From positions 1 through 64,000 of the forward strand of contig NZ_JARKNA010000020.1 in NCBI RefSeq assembly GCF_029360765.1: a stretch of 64,000 nucleotides of DNA, written 5' to 3'. The position numbers and the translations under genes were made by a program. The notes beneath the pieces are model-generated. The model ran no database searches, had not been told where the DNA came from, and saw only the letters and a program-made list of their open reading frames with translations. The first letter of the stretch is position 1. The number at the start of each line of letters is the position of its first letter. Shown here in pieces: positions 33,528 to 41,517 of this stretch. The DNA comes from Terrimonas pollutisoli (GTDB taxonomy: Bacteria > Bacteroidota > Bacteroidia > Chitinophagales > Chitinophagaceae).

Positions 33528-34184
33528 ATGACCATCCATAAAGAAGGATATCCTACGTTAGCCTGGAGTGCCATTATTTTAGCTGTTATCAATCTGCTTT
33601 CATTTTACCTGTTAAGTTTTGACTACCCGGTTATTACAGCTATCATTGCCATTGTCACCGTTGGGTTGTTTATTTTCCTGGTTTCTTTTTTCCGCGTTCC
33701 CAAAAGAGTACCTACAATTAATGAAAACGCCATTGTTGCCCCGGCAGACGGCAAAGTAGTGACCATCGAAGAGGTTCAGGCCGATGAATATTTTAATGAT
33801 CGCCGCATACAGGTTTCCATTTTTATGAGCCCGTTAAATGTGCATGTCAACCGCAACCCGGTGAGTGGCGAAGTCATGTATAGCAAATATCATAAAGGAA
33901 AATACCTGGTAGCCTGGCATCCGAAATCGTCTACGGAAAACGAACGGCACAGTGTTGTTTATAGAAAAGATGGAAAAGAAATTTTGGTAAAACAAATTGC
34001 GGGAGCATTGGCCAAACGAATTGTGAACTATTTACAGGCTGGGCAAGTGGTGAAGCAAACGGATGAAATGGGTTTTATCAAGTTTGGTTCAAGAGTTGAT
34101 CTCTTATTGCCGCTAGGCACAAAAATAAATGTCAAAATAGGTGATACGCCGCAGGGTGGTGTAACAGTGATTGCGGAATGGTAA
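33528..34184 (+). CDS. psd: phosphatidylserine decarboxylase proenzyme
   Basis: Converts phosphatidylserine to phosphatidylethanolamine. The 218-residue protein is the short archaeal/Bacteroidota type: two N-terminal membrane helices (ILAVINLLSFYLL, AIIAIVTVGLFIFLVSFF), VAPADGKVV, the His in VHVNRNPVSGEV, and the self-cleavage site FGS in MGFIKFGSRVDLLLP. Cleavage before that Ser yields the pyruvoyl cofactor. The first ATG (MTIHKEG) is preferred to an upstream TTG. Palindromic repeats lie on both sides. Confidence 0.93.
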   Translation: MTIHKEGYPTLAWSAIILAVINLLSFYLLSFDYPVITAIIAIVTVGLFIFLVSFFRVPKRVPTINENAIVAPADGKVVTIEEVQADEYFNDRRIQVSIFMSPLNVHVNRNPVSGEVMYSKYHKGKYLVAWHPKSSTENERHSVVYRKDGKEILVKQIAGALAKRIVNYLQAGQVVKQTDEMGFIKFGSRVDLLLPLGTKINVKIGDTPQGGVTVIAEW

Positions 34185-34185
34185 G

Positions 34186-34246
34186 ACCCTCTAAATCTCC
34201 CTAAAGGGGAGACTTTATTGCTCGCAGACCCACTTAGTTGAAATGG
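34186..34246 (+). repeat. long-form palindromic repeat, copy 2
   Basis: ACCCTCTAAATCTCCCTAAA, GGGGAGACTTTATTGCTCGC, AGACCC..GTTGAA. It begins two bases after the psd stop codon. The extended 3' part (GCTCGCAGACCC..GTTGAA) is matched by the copy at 43150. Confidence 0.75.
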
Positions 34247-34329
34247 ACTTACCTGAAACGTATGATCCACAGCATTTAAATTATTTTCCCACCGGTTTCA
34301 TAAAATTATCGGTATAAACTAACTTTAAT

Positions 34330-34343
34330 AAAATAGTTATTTT
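34330..34343. promoter_or_regulatory. AAAATA-GT-TATTTT palindrome at the toxin-antitoxin start
   Basis: A 6-2-6 palindrome directly before the antitoxin ATG. Toxin-antitoxin operons are usually repressed by their own products at such sites, so it is a candidate operator. AT-rich palindromes also arise by chance. Confidence 0.35.
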
Positions 34344-34577
34344 ATGGGTACAGGGGAAATGCGGAAAAAAGTAAAAAAATATATTGACGAAGCAGACGAT
34401 CACGTTGTTAAGTTGGTTTATTCTATGCTTGAAGCGGATAGGAGGGATGACTGGTGGAACGATCTCTCAAAAGATATTCAAAATAGTATTTTAAAGGCAG
34501 AAAAAGAATTAAAAGAAGGGAAAGGTATTCCACATGAAGCAGTAATGAAAAAGTACGGCAAATGGCTTACAAAATAA
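34344..34577 (+). CDS. putative antitoxin of a ParE/RelE-type module
   Basis: A 77-residue, charged, helix-rich protein (MGTGEMRKKVKKYIDEADDH..MLEADRRDDWWNDL). It has no recognisable DNA-binding motif but ends with EAVMKKYGKWL, a pattern seen in small antitoxins partnered with ParE-like toxins. The assignment rests mainly on the 16-base overlap with the toxin gene downstream. Confidence 0.75.
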   Translation: MGTGEMRKKVKKYIDEADDHVVKLVYSMLEADRRDDWWNDLSKDIQNSILKAEKELKEGKGIPHEAVMKKYGKWLTK

Positions 34578-34867
34578 TTTGGTCTCCTGAAGCTGTAAAG
34601 ACCTTTGACCGAATTGTTGAATACATTTCAATAAATTTTACGAATAAAGAAGTCGCCGTTTTTATTAACACTGTAAACAGGAAATTGCTGATAATGGCTG
34701 AATTTCCAAGGACTTCCCGCACCATAACGCTTGCTTCAAGAAGAAGAAAAGCTGTAATTCATAAACGAACTGTTCTTTTCTATTCAATTCGGGAAAGAAG
34801 AAAAGAGATTGAGCTTCTTTCTTTTGTTGATACCCGTCAAAACAACCGTTGGCTAAAAAAGAACTAA
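34562..34867 (+). CDS. ParE/RelE-family toxin
   Basis: A 101-residue basic protein with the RelE/ParE fold pattern: YKIIWSPEAVKTFDRIVEYI at the start (first strand and long helix), a central LLIMAEFPRTSRT turn, KAVIHKRTVLFYSI and a terminal ELLSFVDTRQN strand. ParE toxins poison DNA gyrase and RelE toxins cut mRNA on the ribosome; sequence reading alone does not separate them. Expression is coupled to the antitoxin through overlapping frames. The stop codon overlaps the convergent HAD gene by 4 bases. Confidence 0.85.
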   Translation: MAYKIIWSPEAVKTFDRIVEYISINFTNKEVAVFINTVNRKLLIMAEFPRTSRTITLASRRRKAVIHKRTVLFYSIRERRKEIELLSFVDTRQNNRWLKKN

Positions 34868-35607
34868 AAAATACTTTCCAACTCCTTTAATGAACTCACG
34901 GTATATGTAGGTTTGACATCCGTAGTTATCCCGATATGGTTCACAAAGACCTGGTCAATGCCGGCATTCATAGCGCCTACTATATCCACTTCAATAGTAT
35001 CCCCGATCATAATGCTGGTAGCAGGATTGGCATTCGTTTTTTGAAAAGCGTATTCAAAAATCTCTTTGTTGGGTTTTATGCTATTGGAGCCTTCGGAAGT
35101 GATTACTTCTTTAAAAAAACCTGCGAGTCCGGAATATTTTAGCTTATTGTGTTGCACGGTTTCAAAGCCATTCGTAATGAGATGCAGCTCGTAGTTTTTA
35201 TCAACCAGGTATTGTAATATTTCTTTGGTGTGAGGAAACAAGATATTGCGGGTAGGTAAAAGGTCCAGGAATTGCACATTCATCTTTTCGGATAATTCTT
35301 CATCAGCTATTTTGAAATCAAGCAAGGCCAGCCGCATTCTTTTTATTCGCAGTTCATCCTGTTTGATTAGCCCTTTGCGGTAATGTTCCCATAGATGATC
35401 ATTATGAACCAGGTAGTTTTTATAAAACAGCGTGAAGTCATGTACGCCTCTTTCCTGCAAACTCAAATCTTCATATAATGTTTCAAGTGTAAGCCGGGCA
35501 TTGGCTTCAAAGTCCCACAGGGTATGATCCAGATCGAAGAAAAGATGTTTGTATTTGCCCCCGGCGCCTAAAGGGGGGGATGGAGCATGCTTTTTATTTA
35601 TATTCAT
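34864..35607 (-). CDS. YjjG family HAD phosphatase (noncanonical pyrimidine nucleotidase-like)
   Basis: A 247-residue HAD hydrolase. Motif I is FFDLDHTLWDFE with the nucleophile Asp, motif II LITNGFE, motif III Lys in NSIKPNKEIF, and motif IV MIGDTIEVDIVGAMNAG. The YjjG branch hydrolyses 5'-nucleotides, including damaged pyrimidine ones. Relatives usually begin MKYKHLFFDLDHTLW. Here about 16 extra residues (MNINKKHAPSPPLGAGG) precede KYKHLFF, and 11 of them are encoded by a palindromic repeat. Confidence 0.9.
   Translation of the reverse strand: MNINKKHAPSPPLGAGGKYKHLFFDLDHTLWDFEANARLTLETLYEDLSLQERGVHDFTLFYKNYLVHNDHLWEHYRKGLIKQDELRIKRMRLALLDFKIADEELSEKMNVQFLDLLPTRNILFPHTKEILQYLVDKNYELHLITNGFETVQHNKLKYSGLAGFFKEVITSEGSNSIKPNKEIFEYAFQKTNANPATSIMIGDTIEVDIVGAMNAGIDQVFVNHIGITTDVKPTYTVSSLKELESIF
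35556..35586 (-). repeat. palindromic repeat in the 5' coding end of the HAD gene
   Basis: On the minus strand CATCCCCCCCTTTAGGCGCC then GGGGGC, read in frame as PSPPLGAGG. It is the same family and the same reading frame as the copy at the start of the divergent SDR gene. Confidence 0.75.
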
Positions 35608-35632
35608 TCTTCTATTCAGCGTTAAGTTTGCA

Positions 35633-35640
35633 AATTACAG
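35633..35640 (+). promoter_or_regulatory. -7 element (TAAGTTTG) of the SDR gene
   Basis: Exact TAnnTTTG match 16 bases before ATG 35656, so transcripts would include either proposed SDR start codon. Confidence 0.5.
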
Positions 35641-35655
35641 AACAAAATTTTAGTT

Positions 35656-36399
35656 ATGGACACTCATCACTCCCCTTTAGGGGTTGGGGGCATGAATATT
35701 GTAATTACCGGTGCATCAAAAGGAATTGGAAAGGCAATCGCTGAAAAATTCGCGGACGACAAACAAGGGCATAGTTTCTTTTTATGTTCCCGTAATATAG
35801 AATCGCTGCAGGTAACAGGCAAAGAATTGCAGGGACGTTTTCCCCGCACCAGTATCTATACCCGGCAATGCGATGTAAGTATAAAAGAAGAAGTAAAAAA
35901 ATTCGCCAACTGGGTGATGGAGCAAGTGGATAGAATTGATATCCTGGTTAATAATGCAGGACCCTTTATTCCCGGCAATGTGTATGATGAAGAAGATGGT
36001 GTGCTGGAAGAAATGTTAGCAGCTCACCTGCTGGGTCCCTATCATCTCACCCGGATGTTTATACCCGGCATGGTCAAACAGAAAAGTGGTCATATCTTCA
36101 ATATTTGCTCGATAGCTTCCCTAGAGGCTTATCCTAATGGCGGTTCTTATAGTATCAGCAAATTTGCTTTGGCCGGGTTTTCTAAAAATCTGCGGCATGA
36201 AATGAAGCCTTATGGAGTCAAAGTCACGGCAGTTTACCCCGGTGCGGCTTACACCGATTCATGGAAAAGCGCCGGCATCGACCCTGAGCGGATCATGCAG
36301 GCAGAGGATATTGCCCGGATGGTCTATACAACTGCTTTGCTTTCACCACAGGCATGTGTGGAAGATATTGTGATGAGGCCGCAATTAGGTGACCTTTGA
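35656..36399 (+). CDS. short-chain dehydrogenase/reductase
   Basis: A 247-residue (or 235 from ATG 35692) NAD(P)-dependent oxidoreductase. The cofactor motif is TGASKGIG, the structural NNAG motif is present, and the catalytic Tyr and Lys are in SYSISKFALAG; the catalytic Ser lies in CSIASLEA. From 35656 the protein starts MDTHHSPLGVGG before MNIVITG; those residues come from a palindromic repeat, so the real start may be the later ATG. Substrate unknown; it resembles sepiapterin-reductase-like or 3-ketoacyl reductase enzymes. Confidence 0.88.
   Translation: MDTHHSPLGVGGMNIVITGASKGIGKAIAEKFADDKQGHSFFLCSRNIESLQVTGKELQGRFPRTSIYTRQCDVSIKEEVKKFANWVMEQVDRIDILVNNAGPFIPGNVYDEEDGVLEEMLAAHLLGPYHLTRMFIPGMVKQKSGHIFNICSIASLEAYPNGGSYSISKFALAGFSKNLRHEMKPYGVKVTAVYPGAAYTDSWKSAGIDPERIMQAEDIARMVYTTALLSPQACVEDIVMRPQLGDL
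35669..35690 (+). repeat. palindromic repeat at the 5' end of the SDR gene
   Basis: ACTCCCCTTTAGGGGTTGGG then GGC, read as HSPLGVGG if translation starts at 35656. It mirrors the HAD-gene copy across the divergent intergenic region. Confidence 0.75.
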
Positions 36400-36505
36400 A
36401 CCCCTGCCCATAAAGGGGAAAATTTTCGAAACAGGAAAAACTTTTCCATTCATCCCATTTGCGTTATTTCTCATTTATGGTTTTTTATTTTTAGTAAATG
36501 ATTTG

Positions 36506-38305
36506 ATGAAGAAATTTTTTTCACATACAACCATTTTTTTATTGTTGATGCAGCCTTACATCTGCACGCAAGCGCAATTGGTTTTTAAAACTATTGTGAC
36601 GCAGGGGCCTATTGTGGCGGGTGAACCTTTCCAGGTGCAGTATGTGCTGGAAAACCTGGACAAAGAAGACGAATTTTTCCCACCGGATTTTAAAGGATTT
36701 AGGTCTGTCAGCGGACCAAATGTCTATGTTGGGTCAGCATATGGCATTGATGGCGCCAGCAAACTAAAAAATATTGTGTATACGCTTGTAGCGGCAAAGC
36801 CCGGCAAGTTTATTATTCCCGGTGCAGCCGCAAGAGTTGGAGATAACTATATAAAAAGTCAGAATGCGGAGATCGAAATACTGAGTAAAGCTGCGGCAGG
36901 TAGCCGCGGCTCGCAGCAGGAATTAATGGAACCTAATGAAGATTATTTTTTAGCACCGGGTGAAGATCCTTATGAAAAAATGCGTCACAATCTTTTTATG
37001 AAAGTGGCGGTTGACAAAAAGGCCTGTTATGTTGGCGAGCCGGTCACTGCTATTTTCAAGTTGTATTCAAGACTGGAATCCAAATCAGACATCGTTAAGA
37101 ACCCGGGATTTTATGGATTTACCGTGCAGGATATGATCAGCCTGAACAATAAGATGATGATGACCGAAGTAGTAGGCGGAAAAAAATTCGATGTGCATGT
37201 CGTCAGGAAAGTGCAATTGTATCCATTGCAGGCAGGACAGTTTACCATTGATCCAATGGAAGTGCAGAATAAAGTAGAATTTTCAAAAAGTGCTGTGCAC
37301 AAAAAAACGGAACAGGAAATCGTGGAAGGTGTTTTCCCGGAGGCAAGGAGTATTGAAAAAGAAAACACGGTGGTCTATGAAAATAATATGCGTACCGAAG
37401 CGATTGCTATTGCGGTAAAAGCAACCCCATCAAAAAATAAACCTGCTGAATTCAATGGCGCCACCGGGAAATTTTCTATTGATGCGTTTGTAGAAAAGAG
37501 TGAATTGGCGAAAAATGAAGAGGCCGACCTCGTCATCATCATAAGTGGTAAAGGAAATTTTACCCAGTTATCTCCACCCGCCGTGCAATGGCCTGCAGGA
37601 ATTGAAGGTCTTGAACCCATCATCAAAGATTATTTATCACACGAAACTTCCCCAATGACCGGAAGGCGGGAATTTCATTTCCGGTTTGTATCCGCCAAAC
37701 CCGGCAGGTATGAGTTGCCAGCTATCAATTTTTCTTTTTTCAATCCCGATAGCAATGACTACAAAAAACTAATTACTAAACCGATCAGCATTAGCATAAC
37801 CGGCAAAGAAAAAAAGTTTGTTGCGGAAAAAAATAATGGGTTCGCAACCCCCGGAAATGGCGCCTATAAAAAATGGAGCTTATTAGCCCTGTTGATTGCA
37901 CTCGGAACCTTGCTATTTTTTTGGATAAGAAAGAGGAAAAAAATCAAACCAGTACCGGAATTGCAGGAAACGAAATCTGCACCAAATATTCAATGGTTAC
38001 AACCTGCCGTTATTTTATCTGAAGCCGACGACAAAACTTTTTATACCAACCTGCGAAACGGTGTCTGGACTTTTCTCAGCGAACAGTTCAATTTAAGAGG
38101 AAGCAAAGCCAATAAAGCAAACTTGTTGCAGGCGATGAACGGGGCGGGAATTGAGGGGAAAGAACAAAAGGAGATACTGGATATTTTGGAGCAATGCGAA
38201 ACGGGTATTTTTATCAATGCAGATACAATCGGTATGGATAAAATGAAGTTGCTGGAAAGAGCTAAATTATCCATAGAGAAAATAAGCCAGCGAACAAGGC
38301 AATAA
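36506..38305 (+). CDS. batD: BatD-like protein (aerotolerance/protein-interaction family)
   Basis: A 599-residue exported, membrane-anchored protein. A signal peptide (MKKFFSHTTIFLLLMQ..TQAQ) is followed by repeated immunoglobulin-like beta domains (about residues 25-440) and one membrane helix (LLALLIALGTLLFFWI) followed by a basic stop-transfer and a cytoplasmic helical domain. BatD normally works with MoxR and the VWA proteins BatA/BatB; those genes are not in the window, so this copy is separated from its usual operon. I take ATG 36506 because the signal peptide begins there. A repeat-like segment (about 36399-36420) lies between it and the SDR gene. Confidence 0.85.
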   Translation: MKKFFSHTTIFLLLMQPYICTQAQLVFKTIVTQGPIVAGEPFQVQYVLENLDKEDEFFPPDFKGFRSVSGPNVYVGSAYGIDGASKLKNIVYTLVAAKPGKFIIPGAAARVGDNYIKSQNAEIEILSKAAAGSRGSQQELMEPNEDYFLAPGEDPYEKMRHNLFMKVAVDKKACYVGEPVTAIFKLYSRLESKSDIVKNPGFYGFTVQDMISLNNKMMMTEVVGGKKFDVHVVRKVQLYPLQAGQFTIDPMEVQNKVEFSKSAVHKKTEQEIVEGVFPEARSIEKENTVVYENNMRTEAIAIAVKATPSKNKPAEFNGATGKFSIDAFVEKSELAKNEEADLVIIISGKGNFTQLSPPAVQWPAGIEGLEPIIKDYLSHETSPMTGRREFHFRFVSAKPGRYELPAINFSFFNPDSNDYKKLITKPISISITGKEKKFVAEKNNGFATPGNGAYKKWSLLALLIALGTLLFFWIRKRKKIKPVPELQETKSAPNIQWLQPAVILSEADDKTFYTNLRNGVWTFLSEQFNLRGSKANKANLLQAMNGAGIEGKEQKEILDILEQCETGIFINADTIGMDKMKLLERAKLSIEKISQRTRQ

Positions 38306-38310
38306 GTTTT

Positions 38311-39018
38311 TTATTCAGAATATTTGTAGCCCACCCCTCTTACCGAATGGAAATACCTCGGGTTCCGGCTATCATCTTCAAAATATTTCCGGAAGTTCAA
38401 TATAAAATTATCGATGGTACGGGTAGTGGGGTATACATTATAACCCCAAACAGCCTGTAGTATCTTTTCTCTTGGAACCACTTCATTTTTATTTTCAATG
38501 AGTAATTTGAGCAGCATGGTTTCTTTTTTACTCAATTGTATCTTCTGACCGGATTTGGTAGAAGCCTCCTGGGCTTTGAAGTCAATCAGGTTATCACCAA
38601 ATGAATAAGTATTGCCAACTGTAGACCTGTCCTGCAGTTTTTTATTTTTATTAATGAGTTTGTGCACCCTTAGCAAAAGCTCTTCAAGGTTGAAGGGTTT
38701 GGTCAAATAATCATCCGCTCCTTTTTTTAAACCAAGCACCCTGTCGGCGCTGCTGTTTTTAGCACTAAGAATAAGGATGGGAACTTCGTTATTACTGATC
38801 CGGATCGTTTCAGCTACATTAACGCCATCCATCTCCGGGAGCATTACATCCAGGATGATCAGGTCAAAATATTCGTTATTGATAGTGTTTAGCGCCGCAG
38901 CGCCGTCAAAAGCCGATGTCACCTCGTATCCTTCAAGCTCCAGGTTTAGTTTTAAAGCTTCATGAAGATTTTCTTCGTCCTCTACCAAAAGAATAGATGG
39001 TTTTTTTTCCTGGCTCAT
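38311..39018 (-). CDS. OmpR/PhoB-type response regulator
   Basis: A 235-residue two-component regulator. The receiver domain has the acidic pocket VEDEEN, phospho-acceptor Asp57 (IILDVMLPEMDG), Ser85 and Lys107 (LTKPF). The winged-helix output domain ends VRGVGYKYSE. It is similar to RprY of Bacteroides. Its kinase is the next gene upstream on the same strand, with gldH ahead of both. Targets cannot be read from the sequence. Confidence 0.92.
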   Translation of the reverse strand: MSQEKKPSILLVEDEENLHEALKLNLELEGYEVTSAFDGAAALNTINNEYFDLIILDVMLPEMDGVNVAETIRISNNEVPILILSAKNSSADRVLGLKKGADDYLTKPFNLEELLLRVHKLINKNKKLQDRSTVGNTYSFGDNLIDFKAQEASTKSGQKIQLSKKETMLLKLLIENKNEVVPREKILQAVWGYNVYPTTRTIDNFILNFRKYFEDDSRNPRYFHSVRGVGYKYSE

Positions 39019-39082
39019 GACCTTTTTATTGTAAATAAACTGATCTCATTTAAATTGGTTCATCCTATGGCGATAACCCATG

Positions 39083-40075
39083 TCAGATAAAAAACCTGAC
39101 AACAAAAGTACTGCCGCGGGGAGTATTGTTTGTCACCGAAATGTCCGCATTATGATCGTCAGCTATCTTGCTGCAAAGGTACAGGCCCAGGCCGGTGCCC
39201 TTTGTTTTTCGGGTAGCTTCGCTGCCAATGCGGTAGAACTTATAAAATATTTTTTTCTTCTCTTCATCCGGAATACCTGGCCCTTCATCGGTGATTTCCA
39301 ATTCCACTACTGTATCTGTTTTCTTCAGCGATGCTTTTATCGGTGTCTCCTTAGGCGAATATTTGATCGCATTTTCAATAAGGTTGTTGATCAATATCTG
39401 TAAAAGCAGGGGATCGCCTTTTACTTCCGTATCCGCTTCTATATTTTCTGTAAACTCTCTTTCCGGGAAACGGGTTCTGAAATCATGGAGGCAATCCTTT
39501 AATAAATCCGAGAGATCCAGTTCCTCTTTCGAAAATTGATAGCCGCCACCCTCCAGTTGTGAGGAAATCAAAATATTATTGGTTAGAAAATTCAGGCGTG
39601 AGGTTTCTTCAAGTGTAGTATGAATAAGCCGTTTTTGTTTTTCAGGATCCAGGGCATATTTCTGCATCGTTTCCAGGTTGAGCCGGGCGACAGCAATAGG
39701 TGTTTTCAATTCATGCGTTACCGCCATCATAAAGTTTTGCTGCTGTTGTTGCAATTTGAATTGACGCCGGACGGTTCGGAAGACAAACATGGCGGCTATC
39801 ACAATCAAGGCGAAAAAGAAAAGGCCTTCACTGACATGTTTGATAGCTTCCCTTTTTTTAAAATCGGCAATTAAGTTGTATTCGGATTGGTAAAGCTGCG
39901 GCGAGGAACTGCTGTCGATGGTGGCGTTTAATTGTTTGAGCTTAAAATCAGCGAGGGCGTTGCTCTGTCTTTGCAGTGAAATAAACCACCAGGCTAATGC
40001 GGCAACAATATAAATAAGCATGAGCCAGTAAATGATCGTTGCCCTTCTTATTTTTTTTCGGCTGGTTCCTGGCAT
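39083..40075 (-). CDS. sensor histidine kinase
   Basis: A 330-residue inner-membrane kinase. Two membrane helices (about residues 13-33 and 83-101) enclose a short periplasmic loop of about 50 residues with no recognisable sensor fold. The HisKA box has the phospho-acceptor His121 (VTHELKTPIAVA), followed by the N box (LIENAIKYSPKE), G1 (DEGPGIPDEE), F and G2 (GTGLGLYLCSKIADDH). With the downstream regulator it forms a complete two-component system. The gldH stop lies only 8 bases upstream. Confidence 0.93.
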   Translation of the reverse strand: MPGTSRKKIRRATIIYWLMLIYIVAALAWWFISLQRQSNALADFKLKQLNATIDSSSSPQLYQSEYNLIADFKKREAIKHVSEGLFFFALIVIAAMFVFRTVRRQFKLQQQQQNFMMAVTHELKTPIAVARLNLETMQKYALDPEKQKRLIHTTLEETSRLNFLTNNILISSQLEGGGYQFSKEELDLSDLLKDCLHDFRTRFPEREFTENIEADTEVKGDPLLLQILINNLIENAIKYSPKETPIKASLKKTDTVVELEITDEGPGIPDEEKKKIFYKFYRIGSEATRKTKGTGLGLYLCSKIADDHNADISVTNNTPRGSTFVVRFFI

Positions 40076-40083
40076 TTATCGTT

Positions 40084-40563
40084 TTATTTCTTTTCGATAC
40101 GCAAACCTGCGTTTAAAACATTTTCCAGCGGATCCTCCCGCATGATCTGCTCTATTGTAAATGTATAATTGCCGGCTTTTAAACTTTGATCGGGGCCAAG
40201 GGGAATTCTATGTTCATAAATATCATCCATGCCGGTACCGAGCCAGCCTTTATCATTAGTAGCCAATACCAGGTTTTGTTGTATTTTCTGTACGGTATCC
40301 TGTCCCGGCCCCTTGACATACACATTGATGAAAATATTATTGAAATTATATTTCTCATTGTGGCGCAAGATGAAAAATAGGCGATAAGGTGCTGAACTGT
40401 CTTTTATCGTAAAATCAAACGACGGCTTAAAGCTGCTGTTCCATTGATGGCCAGGAATTGTTACACTTTTTTCATATAAGTCAATGGTGGTACAGGAAAC
40501 AGCTACGAGCTGCGAGATAAGAGCAACGAGCAGAACAGGTTTGATGGACGTAAAAAATTTCAA
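40084..40563 (-). CDS. gldH: gliding motility lipoprotein GldH
   Basis: A 159-residue lipoprotein: signal peptide with lipobox VSC (Cys at about residue 24) and a beta-sandwich-like body. Strongly conserved stretches are YEKSVTIPGHQWNSSFKPSF, YRLFFILRHNEKYNFNNIFI and NDKGWLGTGMDDIYEHRIPL, which I recognise from GldH proteins. GldH was found through gliding mutants of Flavobacterium and is widespread even in non-gliding Bacteroidota. Its precise role is unknown. It heads an apparent operon with a two-component system. Confidence 0.88.
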   Translation of the reverse strand: MKFFTSIKPVLLVALISQLVAVSCTTIDLYEKSVTIPGHQWNSSFKPSFDFTIKDSSAPYRLFFILRHNEKYNFNNIFINVYVKGPGQDTVQKIQQNLVLATNDKGWLGTGMDDIYEHRIPLGPDQSLKAGNYTFTIEQIMREDPLENVLNAGLRIEKK

Positions 40564-40576
40564 GATTAGTTTTTTG

Positions 40577-40584
40577 CAAATATA
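40577..40584 (-). promoter_or_regulatory. -7 element (TATATTTG) of the gldH operon
   Basis: Exact TAnnTTTG match on the minus strand, 14 bases before the gldH start. Confidence 0.5.
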
Positions 40585-40641
40585 ATTAAGAAACGACCCG
40601 TTACACCTGTAGCCCAGGACTACAAGCCAGGAGTGTTTTAT

Positions 40642-41517
40642 TTACAGCACATTTAAAACCTGCTCTTTCGCCTTTTCCAGTTCATCTTTCATGGTTACCA
40701 CCAGCTTTTGAATGGCGGAATCATAGGCTTTCGACCCGGTGGTATTTATTTCCCGCCCTATCTCCTGCAGAATAAATGATAGCTTCTTACCCTTCGATTC
40801 ATCATTTTCATTGAGCAGGGAAATAAAATAATCGCAATGGTTTTTCAGCCTCACCTGTTCTTCTGTGATGTCTATTTTCTCAATGTAATAGATAAGCTCC
40901 TGCTCCAACCGGTTGTCATCGTAGTTTTCTTTGCCTACATTTTCTTCCAACAGCTTGGTGATACCCTCCCTGATCTTTTTTTGCCGGAGAGGTTCCAGCT
41001 TGATAACCTCCTGCTGGTTGTCGAGGATGTTATTGATCCGGATCACCAACTCATCTTGCAGCGACTTGCCCTCATCCAGCCTGTGCTGGTTGATGTTTTC
41101 TATGGCGGACAATAGTATCTTTTTGAATTCATTCCATTCAGTGTCGCTTAATGTATCGCTCCCCGGCGTGATCACTTCCGGCAATTTTACCAGGGTGCTG
41201 AGTATATGTGAAGGATCGAGACCCAGATCCGTGGAGAGTTCCGACAATGATTTATAATAGGCTTTTGCCAGGTCGGTGTTAATGGTTACAGGTTTGGCTG
41301 ATCCCGTTTCTTTAAGACTAATGATACAATCGACACTTCCCCGGCCTAGCCGTTCTGAAAGTAAGCGGCGAATGTCAAACTCATAAGTCTTCAGGATAGC
41401 AGGTAAGCGGAGTTGCAATTCAAATTGTTTTCCATTGAGGGACTTGATGTCAATAAGAAATGTTTTGTCTCCTACGTTGTTTTCGGCTCTTCCGAAGCCG
41501 GTCATGGATTTCAGCAT
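40642..41517 (-). CDS. yicC: YicC/YloC family endoribonuclease
   Basis: A 291-residue protein with the YicC family ends: MLKSMTGFGRAENN at the start, DIKSLNGKQFELQLRLP, and SFILQEIGREINTTGSKAYD with the C-terminal DELEKAKEQVLNVL. Members bind and cleave RNA and influence small-RNA turnover in E. coli. Length and motifs are normal. It faces away from the lpxD-like gene across a long intergenic region. Confidence 0.92.
   Translation of the reverse strand: MLKSMTGFGRAENNVGDKTFLIDIKSLNGKQFELQLRLPAILKTYEFDIRRLLSERLGRGSVDCIISLKETGSAKPVTINTDLAKAYYKSLSELSTDLGLDPSHILSTLVKLPEVITPGSDTLSDTEWNEFKKILLSAIENINQHRLDEGKSLQDELVIRINNILDNQQEVIKLEPLRQKKIREGITKLLEENVGKENYDDNRLEQELIYYIEKIDITEEQVRLKNHCDYFISLLNENDESKGKKLSFILQEIGREINTTGSKAYDSAIQKLVVTMKDELEKAKEQVLNVL

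Noticed and set aside
34864..36420. CRISPR array suggested by recurring CCCCTTTAGGGG cores
   Set aside because: The copies are few, unevenly spaced, in both orientations and partly inside genes; there are no regular spacers and no cas genes.
36389..36505. Longer BatD start at 36389 overlapping the SDR gene
   Set aside because: The added residues come from a repeat-like segment and precede the proper signal peptide, so the ATG at 36506 is preferred.
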